From an uncultured bacterium (GTDB lineage: Bacteria; Bacteroidota; Bacteroidia; Chitinophagales; Chitinophagaceae): DNA of 32,372 nt. The translations under genes and the position numbers were made by a program. Below the pieces are notes generated by a model. The model was not told the origin of the DNA. It searched no databases and saw nothing but the letters and a program-made list of their open reading frames with translations. This document shows, in pieces, positions 16,477 through 24,939 of the stretch. Location of the stretch: NCBI GenBank assembly GCA_903959965.1, contig CAJBZC010000114.1:1-32372 (forward strand). Reading direction: 5' to 3'. Position 1 is the stretch's first letter. Each line of letters starts with the position of its first letter.

Positions 16477-17313
16477 TTACTTAACCAGCTGAACCTGATA
16501 ACCTGCATAAGTAACGGCACCGGCCGCATTCAGGAAGTCAAGCGTGATGGTGATCGTATTATCGCAAGCAGAGAACGCGTTAGGCTTTCCTGCAGCGCTT
16601 CTCACGAAATATGCATCACTGCCAAAAGTTTGCTGCTGGGGGATGGTAGCCTTCGGATTGATCGGATCCGTCCAATCCAGGTTGACAGTGAGGTCAGCCC
16701 AATCCCAATCATACACGTTCCTGATCTTACCGGTAGCAGTGGTAGCACTGGTGGCGGTCAGACTGTGTACCTGGGTGGTGTATGGTCCGTAAGCAAGAGC
16801 CCCCGTGTTGTTATACTCACGCGTTTTAGTATAGTTCCCTGCGAGGCTGGTCAGGCTCACGTCACACAGCTTACGCATGATGATCGTGTAGGTGTTGTTG
16901 TAATCGTTCTTGGGAACATCACCACCACCGACAGTAACACGCAGTGTGTCAACCCGCGTAGCCAGCGGATATCCTGCGAAAAGACCGGTGATCTTCAATG
17001 TATCCAGCGCCTTACCTGCAGGTATGGTGATGGTTGCGGGTCCATTATACTGCACCCCTGCCGCTGCTCCGGTACTGGATGCATAGGTCAGGTTGATGAC
17101 ACGTGCCTTGTCAGATACCGTGGTTACACCGACGGGAAGACTGAAAGGAACGGCGGATGCACGCACATAATAAGTGCTTTGCAGAACGGACGTATTGAAC
17201 TTGGCAGCGGAAGCCGGTACAAGATCCGTATCCACGGCCATATTGTTCTTTTGGCAGGAACTGAATCCAGCAAGCACTGCCAGGGTAAGTATGCTTATTG
17301 ATAGTTGCTTCAT
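16477..17313 (-). CDS. Sus-operon-associated surface lipoprotein (unknown function)
   Basis: This is the third gene of a susC-susD operon. The signal peptide ends in a lipobox-like LAGFSSC with the lipid-bearing Cys at residue 20, so the mature protein is a lipoprotein, probably exposed on the outer membrane. The 278 residues are rich in Ser, Thr, Val and Gly and predicted mostly beta. The first half (about 35-150) looks like an immunoglobulin-like or Calx-beta-like domain (GPATITIPAGKALDTLKITG), similar in style to DUF1735/DUF4843 domains beside SusD proteins. The second half (SLAGNYTKTREYNNTG to the end) resembles lipocalin-style or other beta domains. I cannot name the family with certainty. 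It may bind the same ligand as SusD. It follows susD by 25 b and precedes the operon terminator. Confidence 0.8.
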   Translation of the reverse strand: MKQLSISILTLAVLAGFSSCQKNNMAVDTDLVPASAAKFNTSVLQSTYYVRASAVPFSLPVGVTTVSDKARVINLTYASSTGAAAGVQYNGPATITIPAGKALDTLKITGLFAGYPLATRVDTLRVTVGGGDVPKNDYNNTYTIIMRKLCDVSLTSLAGNYTKTREYNNTGALAYGPYTTQVHSLTATSATTATGKIRNVYDWDWADLTVNLDWTDPINPKATIPQQQTFGSDAYFVRSAAGKPNAFSACDNTITITLDFLNAAGAVTYAGYQVQLVK

Positions 17314-17338
17314 GGTCTGTTTGTTTTATCCATTGGGA

Positions 17339-18829
17339 TTATTCCGGATTCTGATCTGCCGGCGTCATGCTGGCATTATTGTCCAGTTCACGCTGCGGGA
17401 TACGCATCAGGAATCGGTTATCGGCAGGACTGGTTGTATAAACAACAGGGTTGAAGTTTGGTGCACCATGGTTGCCAGCACCTGTCGGTCTGTTCAAGCC
17501 TAATTTCAGACGCTTGATGTCAAGCAGACCGAAACCTTCGCCCCAAAGTTCAATGCGACGCTGCAGGAGGATTTCAGAAACAAGGGCAGCACCGCTGCGC
17601 GTACCGGCAGAGTAAGCCGGATTACGAACTTTTACAAGTGCTTCCAATACGGTGCGTGCACCTGCATCGTTAGCCTGACGAGCCAGGGCTTCAGCTTCGA
17701 TCAGAAACATTTCTGAAGCCCTCATATAGAGGTAATCAGCCTGCCAGCGATTGGACAGATCGGGAACCTGATGCTTCAGCTGGCAATAATCAGGGATCGT
17801 AGTGGTACCAGTACCCGGGGTGCGGAAAACGGTCTTGCGCACGTCACCGGTCGGAATCTGGTCGTACAGATCCTTCGTTATCTTCTTTTGCTGACCCAGT
17901 GCTGCATAACCACCAACATTGGGATCTATATGAGAGAAGAATGAAGCGTAGATCGTTGCCTCAGCAGCCGGGATGATAGAACCCCACATCCATTCCGGAT
18001 TGGTGATGGAAGAGAAGGCGCTGCGGGCCGTGTACTGAGCCGAAGTCATCAGGGTATAACCTGCCTTGGCCAGGTTGGCATACTTGGAAGCGTTTGCCCA
18101 ATCTTCCTGAGCCAATGCAACCCTTGCACGGATACCCCTGACCACACTCACATCCATGTAGTTCTTCGTAGAGCGAGTCTTGCCGTTCAGCAGCGTCTCA
18201 GCCTCTGTGAGGTCTGCGATCATGCGGGTATAGACATCCTGAACTGTTCCGCGAGCTTTACCGCCCGTCGTGTCCTTAGTATAGATGGGAATGCCTTTGG
18301 CACTCTCATTACCCTTGTAGGTCTGCTGATAAAGATTCACAAGGTAATAGTAGCAATAAGCACGAATACCCAATGCCTGCCCTTTGATGGACTCTTTCTG
18401 GGTAGCAGAGGCATTCTTCACACCATCCACAAAATTGTACAGCTTGTTGGCTTGCTTGATCATATCGTAGTAACGATACCAGACAAAATCAGGCATTTGA
18501 CCACCCGTGGCCAATCCAAAATGCGTGTACTGGTAAGTGGTGTTGTACCAGCTGTAACCCTGGGTATGCACAACCATATCGTTGCCCATCAGATCCAGGG
18601 ACAGATCGATGGATTTCTGACCGTAGTCGGAGTGGCTGCCCCCGCCTACGGCGAAGGTGAACATCTCCTTGTAAAGTCCTTCCACCGTGGCATTCACAGC
18701 GGAGATATCACTGAAGATCTGGGCCTCTGAAACGGCATTCTGCGGAACCGTTTCCAGATAGTCCTTCTTACATCCTCCGAGGGCTATAAGACCCGTCAGA
18801 GATGCCATTATCAGGATTCTTTTATTCAT
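17339..18829 (-). CDS. SusD/RagB-family nutrient-binding outer-membrane lipoprotein
   Basis: SusD-like lipoproteins form the lid over the SusC channel and capture ligand (glycans, peptides or other oligomers) at the cell surface. The signal peptide ends LIALGGC with the lipid-bearing Cys at residue 20, followed by KKDYLETVPQNAVSE, the usual SusD start. The tetratricopeptide-like helical region includes GQALGIRAYCYYYLVNLYQQTY (near 150-172). The C-terminal part shows YLYMRASEMFLIEAEALA, LLQRRIELWGEGFGLLDIKRL and the standard end FLMRIPQRELDNNASMTPADQNP. The 496-residue length is typical. It starts 24 b after the susC stop. Ligand cannot be told from sequence, and no degradative enzyme is nearby. 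The family call is very secure. Confidence 0.96.
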   Translation of the reverse strand: MNKRILIMASLTGLIALGGCKKDYLETVPQNAVSEAQIFSDISAVNATVEGLYKEMFTFAVGGGSHSDYGQKSIDLSLDLMGNDMVVHTQGYSWYNTTYQYTHFGLATGGQMPDFVWYRYYDMIKQANKLYNFVDGVKNASATQKESIKGQALGIRAYCYYYLVNLYQQTYKGNESAKGIPIYTKDTTGGKARGTVQDVYTRMIADLTEAETLLNGKTRSTKNYMDVSVVRGIRARVALAQEDWANASKYANLAKAGYTLMTSAQYTARSAFSSITNPEWMWGSIIPAAEATIYASFFSHIDPNVGGYAALGQQKKITKDLYDQIPTGDVRKTVFRTPGTGTTTIPDYCQLKHQVPDLSNRWQADYLYMRASEMFLIEAEALARQANDAGARTVLEALVKVRNPAYSAGTRSGAALVSEILLQRRIELWGEGFGLLDIKRLKLGLNRPTGAGNHGAPNFNPVVYTTSPADNRFLMRIPQRELDNNASMTPADQNPE

Positions 18830-18853
18830 AGTCTTCGTATTTGAGGTTTGTTA

Positions 18854-21800
18854 TTACTTTAAACTCAGGTTGGCTCCGATGGTAAATGTACGGAACGGTG
18901 TATATGAAGCGTCGGACGTACCACCGAATGAACGCTGGGGATCCATTCCGCGCTTACCGGTAAACAGATAAGCATTGTCCACATTCACGAAGATCTGTGC
19001 CCCTGTCAGGAACAGACGCTCAGCCGTGAGGCGAGGCATTGTGTAGCTCAGGGTGATGTTCTTGACATTCAGGTAAGAACCATCCATCAGGAAGCGGGTG
19101 GAAGTACCATCCTGTCCGGCAATGGCATTCTGCAGACGTGGAACCACGGTGACATCACCAGGCTTCTGCCAACGCTTCAGGATATCGGTATGCCAGTGTG
19201 TGCCCGGGCTGCCACGGTGCATGATGCCGGCATAGTTGCCATCATAGAAACTGCCACCATAACCAAATACCGTCAGGAAAGACAGATCAAATTTACCCAT
19301 GCGGAGCGAATTCGTCAAGCCACCGGAGAACTTGGGCAACGAGGATCCGAAGAAGTAGAAGGTCGCGTTGTTGTATACATTGGTCAACACGCGCTCTCCT
19401 GTAGGCTTGCCGTCGGTACCAAGTACATCCTTGTAATAAAGGGCGTCACCATTGGAGGCGTCGACACCGGCGAACTCACGCAGCCAGAAGTCAAAAATAC
19501 CCTTGCCTTCCATCAGCTTCTTGGTGCCACTCACGATACCCTTCTCACGCTGGTTCGGCGGAAGTTTGGTGATCTCGTTCTTGAAACTGGTGAGGTTCAG
19601 ATCTGCACGCCAGCTGAAGTTCTTATTGTTGACGATGGTGTAACCCAATTGAAGTTCAATACCGTAGTTACGCATGGAACCGATGTTCTGCCATACGGAA
19701 CCATAGCCTGTGGAGATGGGCAGGGGCACATCAAACAACAGGTTGTCCGACTGCTTGTTGAACACTTCGATCGTACCTTGGAGACGACGCTTGAACATCT
19801 CAAAATCAACACCGATGTTGGCTGTCTTGTTCGTTTCCCATAGCAGGTTTTCATTGGCCGGGCGGGAAGGCGGAATGTAGGTTCCGTTTCCGCTGGCATA
19901 ATACCAATTCACATAGGGGTAGTACAAACCAATGCTTTCGTTGCCCTGCTCACCATAAGAGCCCTTCAGCTTCAATTCATTCAACCAGGAAATACCCTTC
20001 ATGAATCCAAGTTCTGTCAGACGAACACCTGCACCAACAGAATAGAACTGACCCCAACGGACTGCATCACGGAAACGGGAAGAACCATCCGTACGGAAGC
20101 TGCCCGACAGAAGATAGGTCTGATCGAAGTCATAGTTTACGTTGGCGAAATAACTCTCAATCCGATGATTGTCGGTATTCGAGGTTGGGTTGCCGAACGG
20201 ACGCGTACCATTTACGATCTCCGTCTGACCTGGGAAGGTGAAGCCGGAAGAGTTCGCAGATACATAGCTATAACGATAGAGATAATTCTCGTGACCTGCC
20301 AGTGCGCGTACGTTGTGCTTGTCAAAGGAGTGATTCCACGACAACACCTGGTTAGCGGTCAGCGACAAAGAACGGTCGAAGGATTTGGTAGAACGACCAC
20401 CGTCATTCAGACCCGGCGTCGGAGCCGCATCACCATACTGGTTGTTCTGATAGCTGGTGCTGTTGGAATTATAAAGATTGATACCGATGGTATTCTTGAA
20501 GGAGAAATCCTTCAGGAATTTGATCTCACTGTATGCGTTCATGTTACCATTCAGGATCACACTGGAACGATCATCAAGATCAAGGGAACCCAGCAGGTTC
20601 GAACGGCCGGCATAAGGACGGGTTCCCATTTGCTCGGGAACACCCCAGTCCAACATAGGCTTTCCGGTCACGGGATCCATCACGCGCTGACCATTGGTCG
20701 GGTTGTACTGATAGACCGGATAGATCGGTCCCATCTGGCGGGAATAGTAGAATGGGTTGGTCGTAGCCGTACCACCGGAAGGAACATCGTCGCGGTTGGC
20801 AACAGCACCATCCATGTTCACACCCACCGTCATCCAATCGGTAGCGGCAGCATCCAGGTTGAGGCGCATGTTGTAACGACGATATCCGGAAAACTTGGCA
20901 ATACCATCCTCATTCAGATAACCTGCAGACAGGTAGTAGTTGGTTTTGTCAGAAGCACCGGAAAGGTTGATGTTGACGTTGGTCCTGTTCGCGTTACGGA
21001 ACAGATACTTTTCCCAAGGCTCGTTCCAAAGTTGTTGTGCAGCGCCATTCAGCTTGCCGGTAGCCGGATCAATAAGCTGGGCAGCCGGTACATTATAAGC
21101 ATTGTACACCAGGCCGTTGGGGCTGGCTACCAGGTTCGAGGCGCTGACACCGGCGGCGGCAGGCGTCTGGCCCTGGGCCAGGAAGGAATTGCGATAGGAT
21201 TCCCAGAACATTTCGTAATACTGCTGCGTGTTGACGCGGTCATATTCAGGAATACCGCGGCTCATGACACCCTGACGGATCGTTACATTTGTAGCTGCAC
21301 GACCTTTTTTGCCCTTCTTGGTCGTGATCATGATCACTCCGTTGGCAGCACGAGAACCGTAGAGCGCTGCTGCAGCAGCATCCTTCAGAACGGTTACCGC
21401 TTCGATGTCTTCACTGGCGATGGCCGAAATGGAACCATCATAGGGAACGCCATTGAGTACATAAAGCGGGCTGGAAGAAGCGTTGACAGAACCGACACCG
21501 CGGATCAACACACTGGCACCAGATCCCGGCGCACCACCACCGTTGGTGGCAATGATACCAGGCACAAGACCCTCCAGCGCACGAGTTACGTTCGTAACCT
21601 GCTGCTTTTGGAGACTGGCTGCCGTAATGGTGTTCTCAGATCCTGTGAAGGCCGTCTTCTTGACCGTACCATAAGGAACAGTCACAACAACAGCGTCAAA
21701 GGATGATACATTGGGCTCCATCGTCAGGTTCACGACAGACTGACCCGTCAGTGCAACCTGACGCTCAAGCATATTCACCGAGGAGAAAACAAGCGTTTTG

Positions 21801-21997
21801 ACACCTGCAGGAACTGCCAGGGAAAAGAAACCCTCACCGTTCGTCTTGGTGGCAGCCTGCGTGCCCTTGGCCTGCACGGTGATGTCCGACAAGGGAGCCC
21901 CGGCCGGATCCGTCACCTTGCCCGTAACGGTCCTTTGTGCCTGTGCACTCAGAACCATAAACGGTAGCACCAAGGCAAGAAATAATAATTTCTTCAT
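18854..21997 (-). CDS. SusC/RagA-family TonB-linked outer-membrane transporter
   Basis: This is a TonB-dependent outer-membrane channel that partners the SusD lipoprotein. A signal peptide (MKKLLFLALVLPFMVLSAQAQ) precedes a CarboxypepD-regulatory-like domain (about 22-100, RTVTGKVTDPAGAPLSDITV). The plug domain (about 105-230) starts with VVVTVPYGTVKKTAF and contains LYVLNGVPYDG, EDIEAVTVLKDAAAAALYGSRA and ANGVIMITTKKG, all hallmark SusC blocks. The rest, to residue 1047, is the beta barrel ending TFTIGANLSLK. There is no N-terminal STN (secretin/TonB) domain, so control through a FecI/FecR-like anti-sigma pair is unlikely, and no such pair is adjacent. It is first in the operon with susD and a lipoprotein. 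Two palindromes occur upstream. Substrate unknown. Confidence 0.96.
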   Translation of the reverse strand: MKKLLFLALVLPFMVLSAQAQRTVTGKVTDPAGAPLSDITVQAKGTQAATKTNGEGFFSLAVPAGVKTLVFSSVNMLERQVALTGQSVVNLTMEPNVSSFDAVVVTVPYGTVKKTAFTGSENTITAASLQKQQVTNVTRALEGLVPGIIATNGGGAPGSGASVLIRGVGSVNASSSPLYVLNGVPYDGSISAIASEDIEAVTVLKDAAAAALYGSRAANGVIMITTKKGKKGRAATNVTIRQGVMSRGIPEYDRVNTQQYYEMFWESYRNSFLAQGQTPAAAGVSASNLVASPNGLVYNAYNVPAAQLIDPATGKLNGAAQQLWNEPWEKYLFRNANRTNVNINLSGASDKTNYYLSAGYLNEDGIAKFSGYRRYNMRLNLDAAATDWMTVGVNMDGAVANRDDVPSGGTATTNPFYYSRQMGPIYPVYQYNPTNGQRVMDPVTGKPMLDWGVPEQMGTRPYAGRSNLLGSLDLDDRSSVILNGNMNAYSEIKFLKDFSFKNTIGINLYNSNSTSYQNNQYGDAAPTPGLNDGGRSTKSFDRSLSLTANQVLSWNHSFDKHNVRALAGHENYLYRYSYVSANSSGFTFPGQTEIVNGTRPFGNPTSNTDNHRIESYFANVNYDFDQTYLLSGSFRTDGSSRFRDAVRWGQFYSVGAGVRLTELGFMKGISWLNELKLKGSYGEQGNESIGLYYPYVNWYYASGNGTYIPPSRPANENLLWETNKTANIGVDFEMFKRRLQGTIEVFNKQSDNLLFDVPLPISTGYGSVWQNIGSMRNYGIELQLGYTIVNNKNFSWRADLNLTSFKNEITKLPPNQREKGIVSGTKKLMEGKGIFDFWLREFAGVDASNGDALYYKDVLGTDGKPTGERVLTNVYNNATFYFFGSSLPKFSGGLTNSLRMGKFDLSFLTVFGYGGSFYDGNYAGIMHRGSPGTHWHTDILKRWQKPGDVTVVPRLQNAIAGQDGTSTRFLMDGSYLNVKNITLSYTMPRLTAERLFLTGAQIFVNVDNAYLFTGKRGMDPQRSFGGTSDASYTPFRTFTIGANLSLK

Positions 21998-22270
21998 GGA
22001 ATGTAGTTTTAAAATTATCGGGGAAAATTAAGAAATATTTAGCATAAAGCACATTTAAGCAACATCAATTGAAGTATTCATAGATATTCTGTGATTTTTT
22101 TTGAATGTTGTTAAACAATCTGGCGTCTTTTTCGGAAATTATTCATCAAAAGCATAAAAGCGCATGATTCATTTTGTTCCCAGAACAACGTCGGATCATC
22201 AAAAAATGAATACCCCACCCCTTTCAGGCTGCTTTTATCACGGGTTCGCTGCATAAATAGTAAAAAAACG
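21998..22270. promoter_or_regulatory. Upstream region of the susC operon with two palindromes
   Basis: This 273-b gap is the likely promoter region for the susC operon. No exact TAnnTTTG box is seen on the - strand. It contains TTGTT-A-AACAA (22108-22118) and TTGTTC-CCA-GAACAA (22174-22188), whose centres are about 68 b apart and which share TTGTT/AACAA half-sites. The sequence is AT-rich, so chance palindromes are possible. Confidence 0.4.
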
Positions 22271-22283
22271 TCACCGAAGGGTG
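22262..22283 (-). terminator. Weak terminator candidate at the end of the thioredoxin-like gene
   Basis: On the - strand CACC-CTTC-GGTG (22272-22283) forms a 4-bp stem overlapping the stop codon, then CGTTTTTTTA follows. The T-run is good but the stem is short, so read-through toward susC is possible. Confidence 0.3.
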
Positions 22284-23413
22284 GTCGCCAGGGTGGATTC
22301 CAACTGAGCGCCACGCAGATTGCTGGCCACAATCCTGCCCTGCGGATCCACCAACACATTAAAAGGAATGCCCTCGATCTGATAAAGTGGCACCACGCTG
22401 CTCTCCCAGAATTTCAGATCGCTCACATGCGTCCAGGTCAGCCGGTCATCATTGATTGCCTGTAACCAGGCATCCCTGTCACGGTCAAGCGAAACACCCA
22501 AAATCGTGAAGTTGCGATCCTTGTACTTTTGATAGGCGGCCACAATATTTGGATTTTCTGCGCGGCAGGGACCGCACCAGCTGGCCCAGAAGTCAACCAG
22601 CACATACTTTCCACGCAGATCATGCAGACTCACCTGTTTCCCCGAAGGATCCGGCAGGGTGAAATCAGGCGCCTCCCCTCCATTCTGGTTTTTCCGCTCC
22701 TGCTCCTGCAGGTAACTGAAGAACTGACCAGTGAGGGTGGTGACCTGCTGATTATCGGAAAATCTCTTTGCAAGATTGAGCATCACCGGCTTCATTTTCT
22801 CGATATTGATCTGATCCCTGCCCATACCGATCGCATACAAGGCTACGGTAGGACTCTTGGCTGTATCTGCATAGGCCATGAGGAAGTCCTCCAGTTTGCC
22901 GATACCGGCATTGTAAGTCTCTTCTGCCGCCCGTTTCAGGCTGTCGGAAGTTCCCGAAGGCATGGAGTCCAGCTGAGCCCGCTGAACAGACAAGCTTCCC
23001 ACCCGATCGTTGAAAGAGGTGAGCAGACTCCTGAGTGAATTGCTCGCCGGAGAATTGGTTTCATATGTGCCGGGAGCGGCAGCATCCAACGAAATCCTCA
23101 GGTCTGATCGGTCTGCCACCATCAATATATATTGACCTTCCCCTCCGATCCGAATCCGGTAGAGGTCGTCAGTCCCCATGGCAACACCCTCGAGTTCAAA
23201 CGCTGATGCACCCTTGCCGACCCGGGCGGTATCAACGGTTTTAAGCTGAGACGCACCCGCTTCCACCAGATCAAGATAAACATCCTGCTCCGCTGAATTA
23301 TTCTTTATCGTCCCCCCTATACTAACTATGCCGTCTCCGTTGTTGCCGCAGGACAAGAGCATGACAAGTGTCAGGGTAAAGAAAAGCGGACGGGCGATGC
23401 TGGCTGATTTCAT
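22271..23413 (-). CDS. TlpA-like thiol-disulfide oxidoreductase lipoprotein
   Basis: This is an envelope thioredoxin-fold protein that reduces or exchanges disulfides in exported proteins. The signal peptide ends VMLLSC with the lipid Cys at 22. Residues about 28-115 look like the DUF4369 beta domain common in Bacteroidota thioredoxin proteins, followed by a helical linker (130-240). The thioredoxin domain (about 246-380) has APDFTLPDPSGKQVSLHDL, then VLVDFWASWCGPCRAENPN with the CGPC active site at 280-283, and the cis-Pro P350 in EGIPFNVLVDPQGRIV. Length is 380. The start ATG overlaps the gatB stop (ATGA), so its translation is probably coupled to that of gatB. Exact role (maturation of cytochromes or general oxidative folding) is not known. 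Confidence 0.9.
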   Translation of the reverse strand: MKSASIARPLFFTLTLVMLLSCGNNGDGIVSIGGTIKNNSAEQDVYLDLVEAGASQLKTVDTARVGKGASAFELEGVAMGTDDLYRIRIGGEGQYILMVADRSDLRISLDAAAPGTYETNSPASNSLRSLLTSFNDRVGSLSVQRAQLDSMPSGTSDSLKRAAEETYNAGIGKLEDFLMAYADTAKSPTVALYAIGMGRDQINIEKMKPVMLNLAKRFSDNQQVTTLTGQFFSYLQEQERKNQNGGEAPDFTLPDPSGKQVSLHDLRGKYVLVDFWASWCGPCRAENPNIVAAYQKYKDRNFTILGVSLDRDRDAWLQAINDDRLTWTHVSDLKFWESSVVPLYQIEGIPFNVLVDPQGRIVASNLRGAQLESTLATTLR

Positions 23414-24870
23414 GATGCTGCGTTTAATTTTTTTTGTAGTATTTCCTGGGTTTTGCGGGGGTCAGCCTTGCCACGGGACAGTTTTTTGACTTCTCCCATA
23501 AACAGCCCAATCAGTCCCTTTTTCCCTTTACGGTATTCCAGCACCTTGTCGGGCATCGATTGCATGGCCTGTTCCACCCAACCTTCGATCTCATCCCCTC
23601 CGGCATCCTGCAACAAACCTTCAGCCGCTGCAATGTCCGAAGGCAATCGCCCATCCGCCGACATCATCCGGGGGAACAAGTGCTGGGAAGCCGAAGAAAA
23701 AGAAATGCGACCTGATGAAACCAGCAACAAAAGATCTGCCCATTCATCCCGGGAGATATTCAACAAAACCCATTCACCGCCCCGTTCATTGATCAGGGAG
23801 CGAACCGGCCCCAACAACCAGTTGGCAAAAGGCTTGGCATGGTCAGTGGCTGGCAGATGACTGAGAAAATAATCACAGAGATCCTTTTCTTCACATAATT
23901 GACGGGCATCATATTCGGAAAGACCGTATTCGTGTTGGAAACGGGCGATCATGACCTCTGGCAATGATGGAAGTGAAGACATTAGACGATCCAGCCAGTC
24001 TTCCGTGATATGAAACGGAGGAAGATCCGGCTCCGGAAAATACCTGTAGTCATCTGCATCCTCCTTCGTTCTGATCGCAAAAGTTGTTTCATCCGATGCC
24101 TGAAAGCTCCGGGTCTCCTGGCGGACAATGGCACCGGCGTCCAATATGACAGCCAGGCGCTCCACCTCTATCTCGATGGCCCTGCGCACATGACGGATGG
24201 AGTTGAGGTTCTTGACCTCCACCCGGGTGCCCAAACGCGGGTCCCCATGAAGCCTGAGAGAAATATTCGCATCACATCTCAGACTACCCTCTTCCATGTT
24301 TCCGTCACACACACCGATCCAGCGTACCAGTTTACGGATCTCGGTGAGGAAAACAAATGCTTCCTCCGCAGACCTGATGTCCGGCTCCGTGACGATCTCT
24401 ATCAGCGGTGTGCCCGCCCGGTTATAGTCCAGCAGGGTCTGACTCGGGTCCTGATCATGTATGCTCTTGCCCGCATCCTCCTCCAGATGAATCCTCGTCA
24501 ACCGGATATCTTTCGAAATGCCGTCTGACAATTGGATATGAATCGAACCTCCCAGACAAACCGGGTCATGATGCTGAGAGATCTGATACCCCTTGGGAAG
24601 ATCCGGATAGAAATAGTTCTTCCGTGCGAAATAACTCCTTCTCGAGATGGAGGATCCACAGGCAAGCCCCATTCTTAGCGCATGCTCGAGGGCTTCCCTG
24701 TTCAGGTAGGGAAGTGTTCCGGGATGGGCAAGCGTAAGCGGACTAACCTGGGTATTCGGTTCCGCACCGAATCGGGTGGAATCCCCGCAGAATAATTTGC
24801 TTGACGTGCGCAGCTGGGCATGAACTTCCAGTCCGATCACGACCTCGTATCTGGGATGCATCGATGACAT
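23410..24870 (-). CDS. gatB: Aspartyl/glutamyl-tRNA(Asn/Gln) amidotransferase subunit B
   Basis: GatB is the tRNA-binding kinase subunit of the GatCAB complex. That complex converts Glu-tRNA-Gln (and Asp-tRNA-Asn) into Gln-tRNA-Gln or Asn-tRNA-Asn in the cytoplasm. The family start YEVVIGLEVHAQLRTSSKLF is followed by ARKNYFYPDLPKGYQISQ, HLEEDAGKS, LLDYNRAGTPLIEIVTEPD and GSLRCDANISLR. The C-terminal GatB/YqeY domain includes the stretch near KGKKGLIGLFMGEVKKLSRGKADP. The chosen ATG at 24870 gives 486 residues; a GTG at 24918 in the same frame and an ATG at 24861 are alternatives. gatA and gatC are not in this window. It lies 69 b downstream of alaS and overlaps the next gene by four bases. 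Confidence 0.96.
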   Translation of the reverse strand: MSSMHPRYEVVIGLEVHAQLRTSSKLFCGDSTRFGAEPNTQVSPLTLAHPGTLPYLNREALEHALRMGLACGSSISRRSYFARKNYFYPDLPKGYQISQHHDPVCLGGSIHIQLSDGISKDIRLTRIHLEEDAGKSIHDQDPSQTLLDYNRAGTPLIEIVTEPDIRSAEEAFVFLTEIRKLVRWIGVCDGNMEEGSLRCDANISLRLHGDPRLGTRVEVKNLNSIRHVRRAIEIEVERLAVILDAGAIVRQETRSFQASDETTFAIRTKEDADDYRYFPEPDLPPFHITEDWLDRLMSSLPSLPEVMIARFQHEYGLSEYDARQLCEEKDLCDYFLSHLPATDHAKPFANWLLGPVRSLINERGGEWVLLNISRDEWADLLLLVSSGRISFSSASQHLFPRMMSADGRLPSDIAAAEGLLQDAGGDEIEGWVEQAMQSMPDKVLEYRKGKKGLIGLFMGEVKKLSRGKADPRKTQEILQKKLNAAS

Positions 24871-24939
24871 GGAGCAAATGTACCCCTTGACGCCGATAGA
24901 TGGATTGACAGATGTCACATATAATGAAGTATACCAACC

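Noticed and set aside
16453-17301. 282-codon frame opposite the Sus-associated lipoprotein
   Set aside because: The lipoprotein has a signal peptide, lipobox and operon position; the opposite frame has none of these.
20165-21706. 513-codon open frame opposite susC
   Set aside because: The susC frame has unmistakable family motifs throughout; the opposite frame is explained by codon bias and has no recognisable motif.
22111-22359. 82-codon - strand frame between the thioredoxin gene and susC
   Set aside because: It overlaps the 3' end of the thioredoxin gene in another frame and has no domain.
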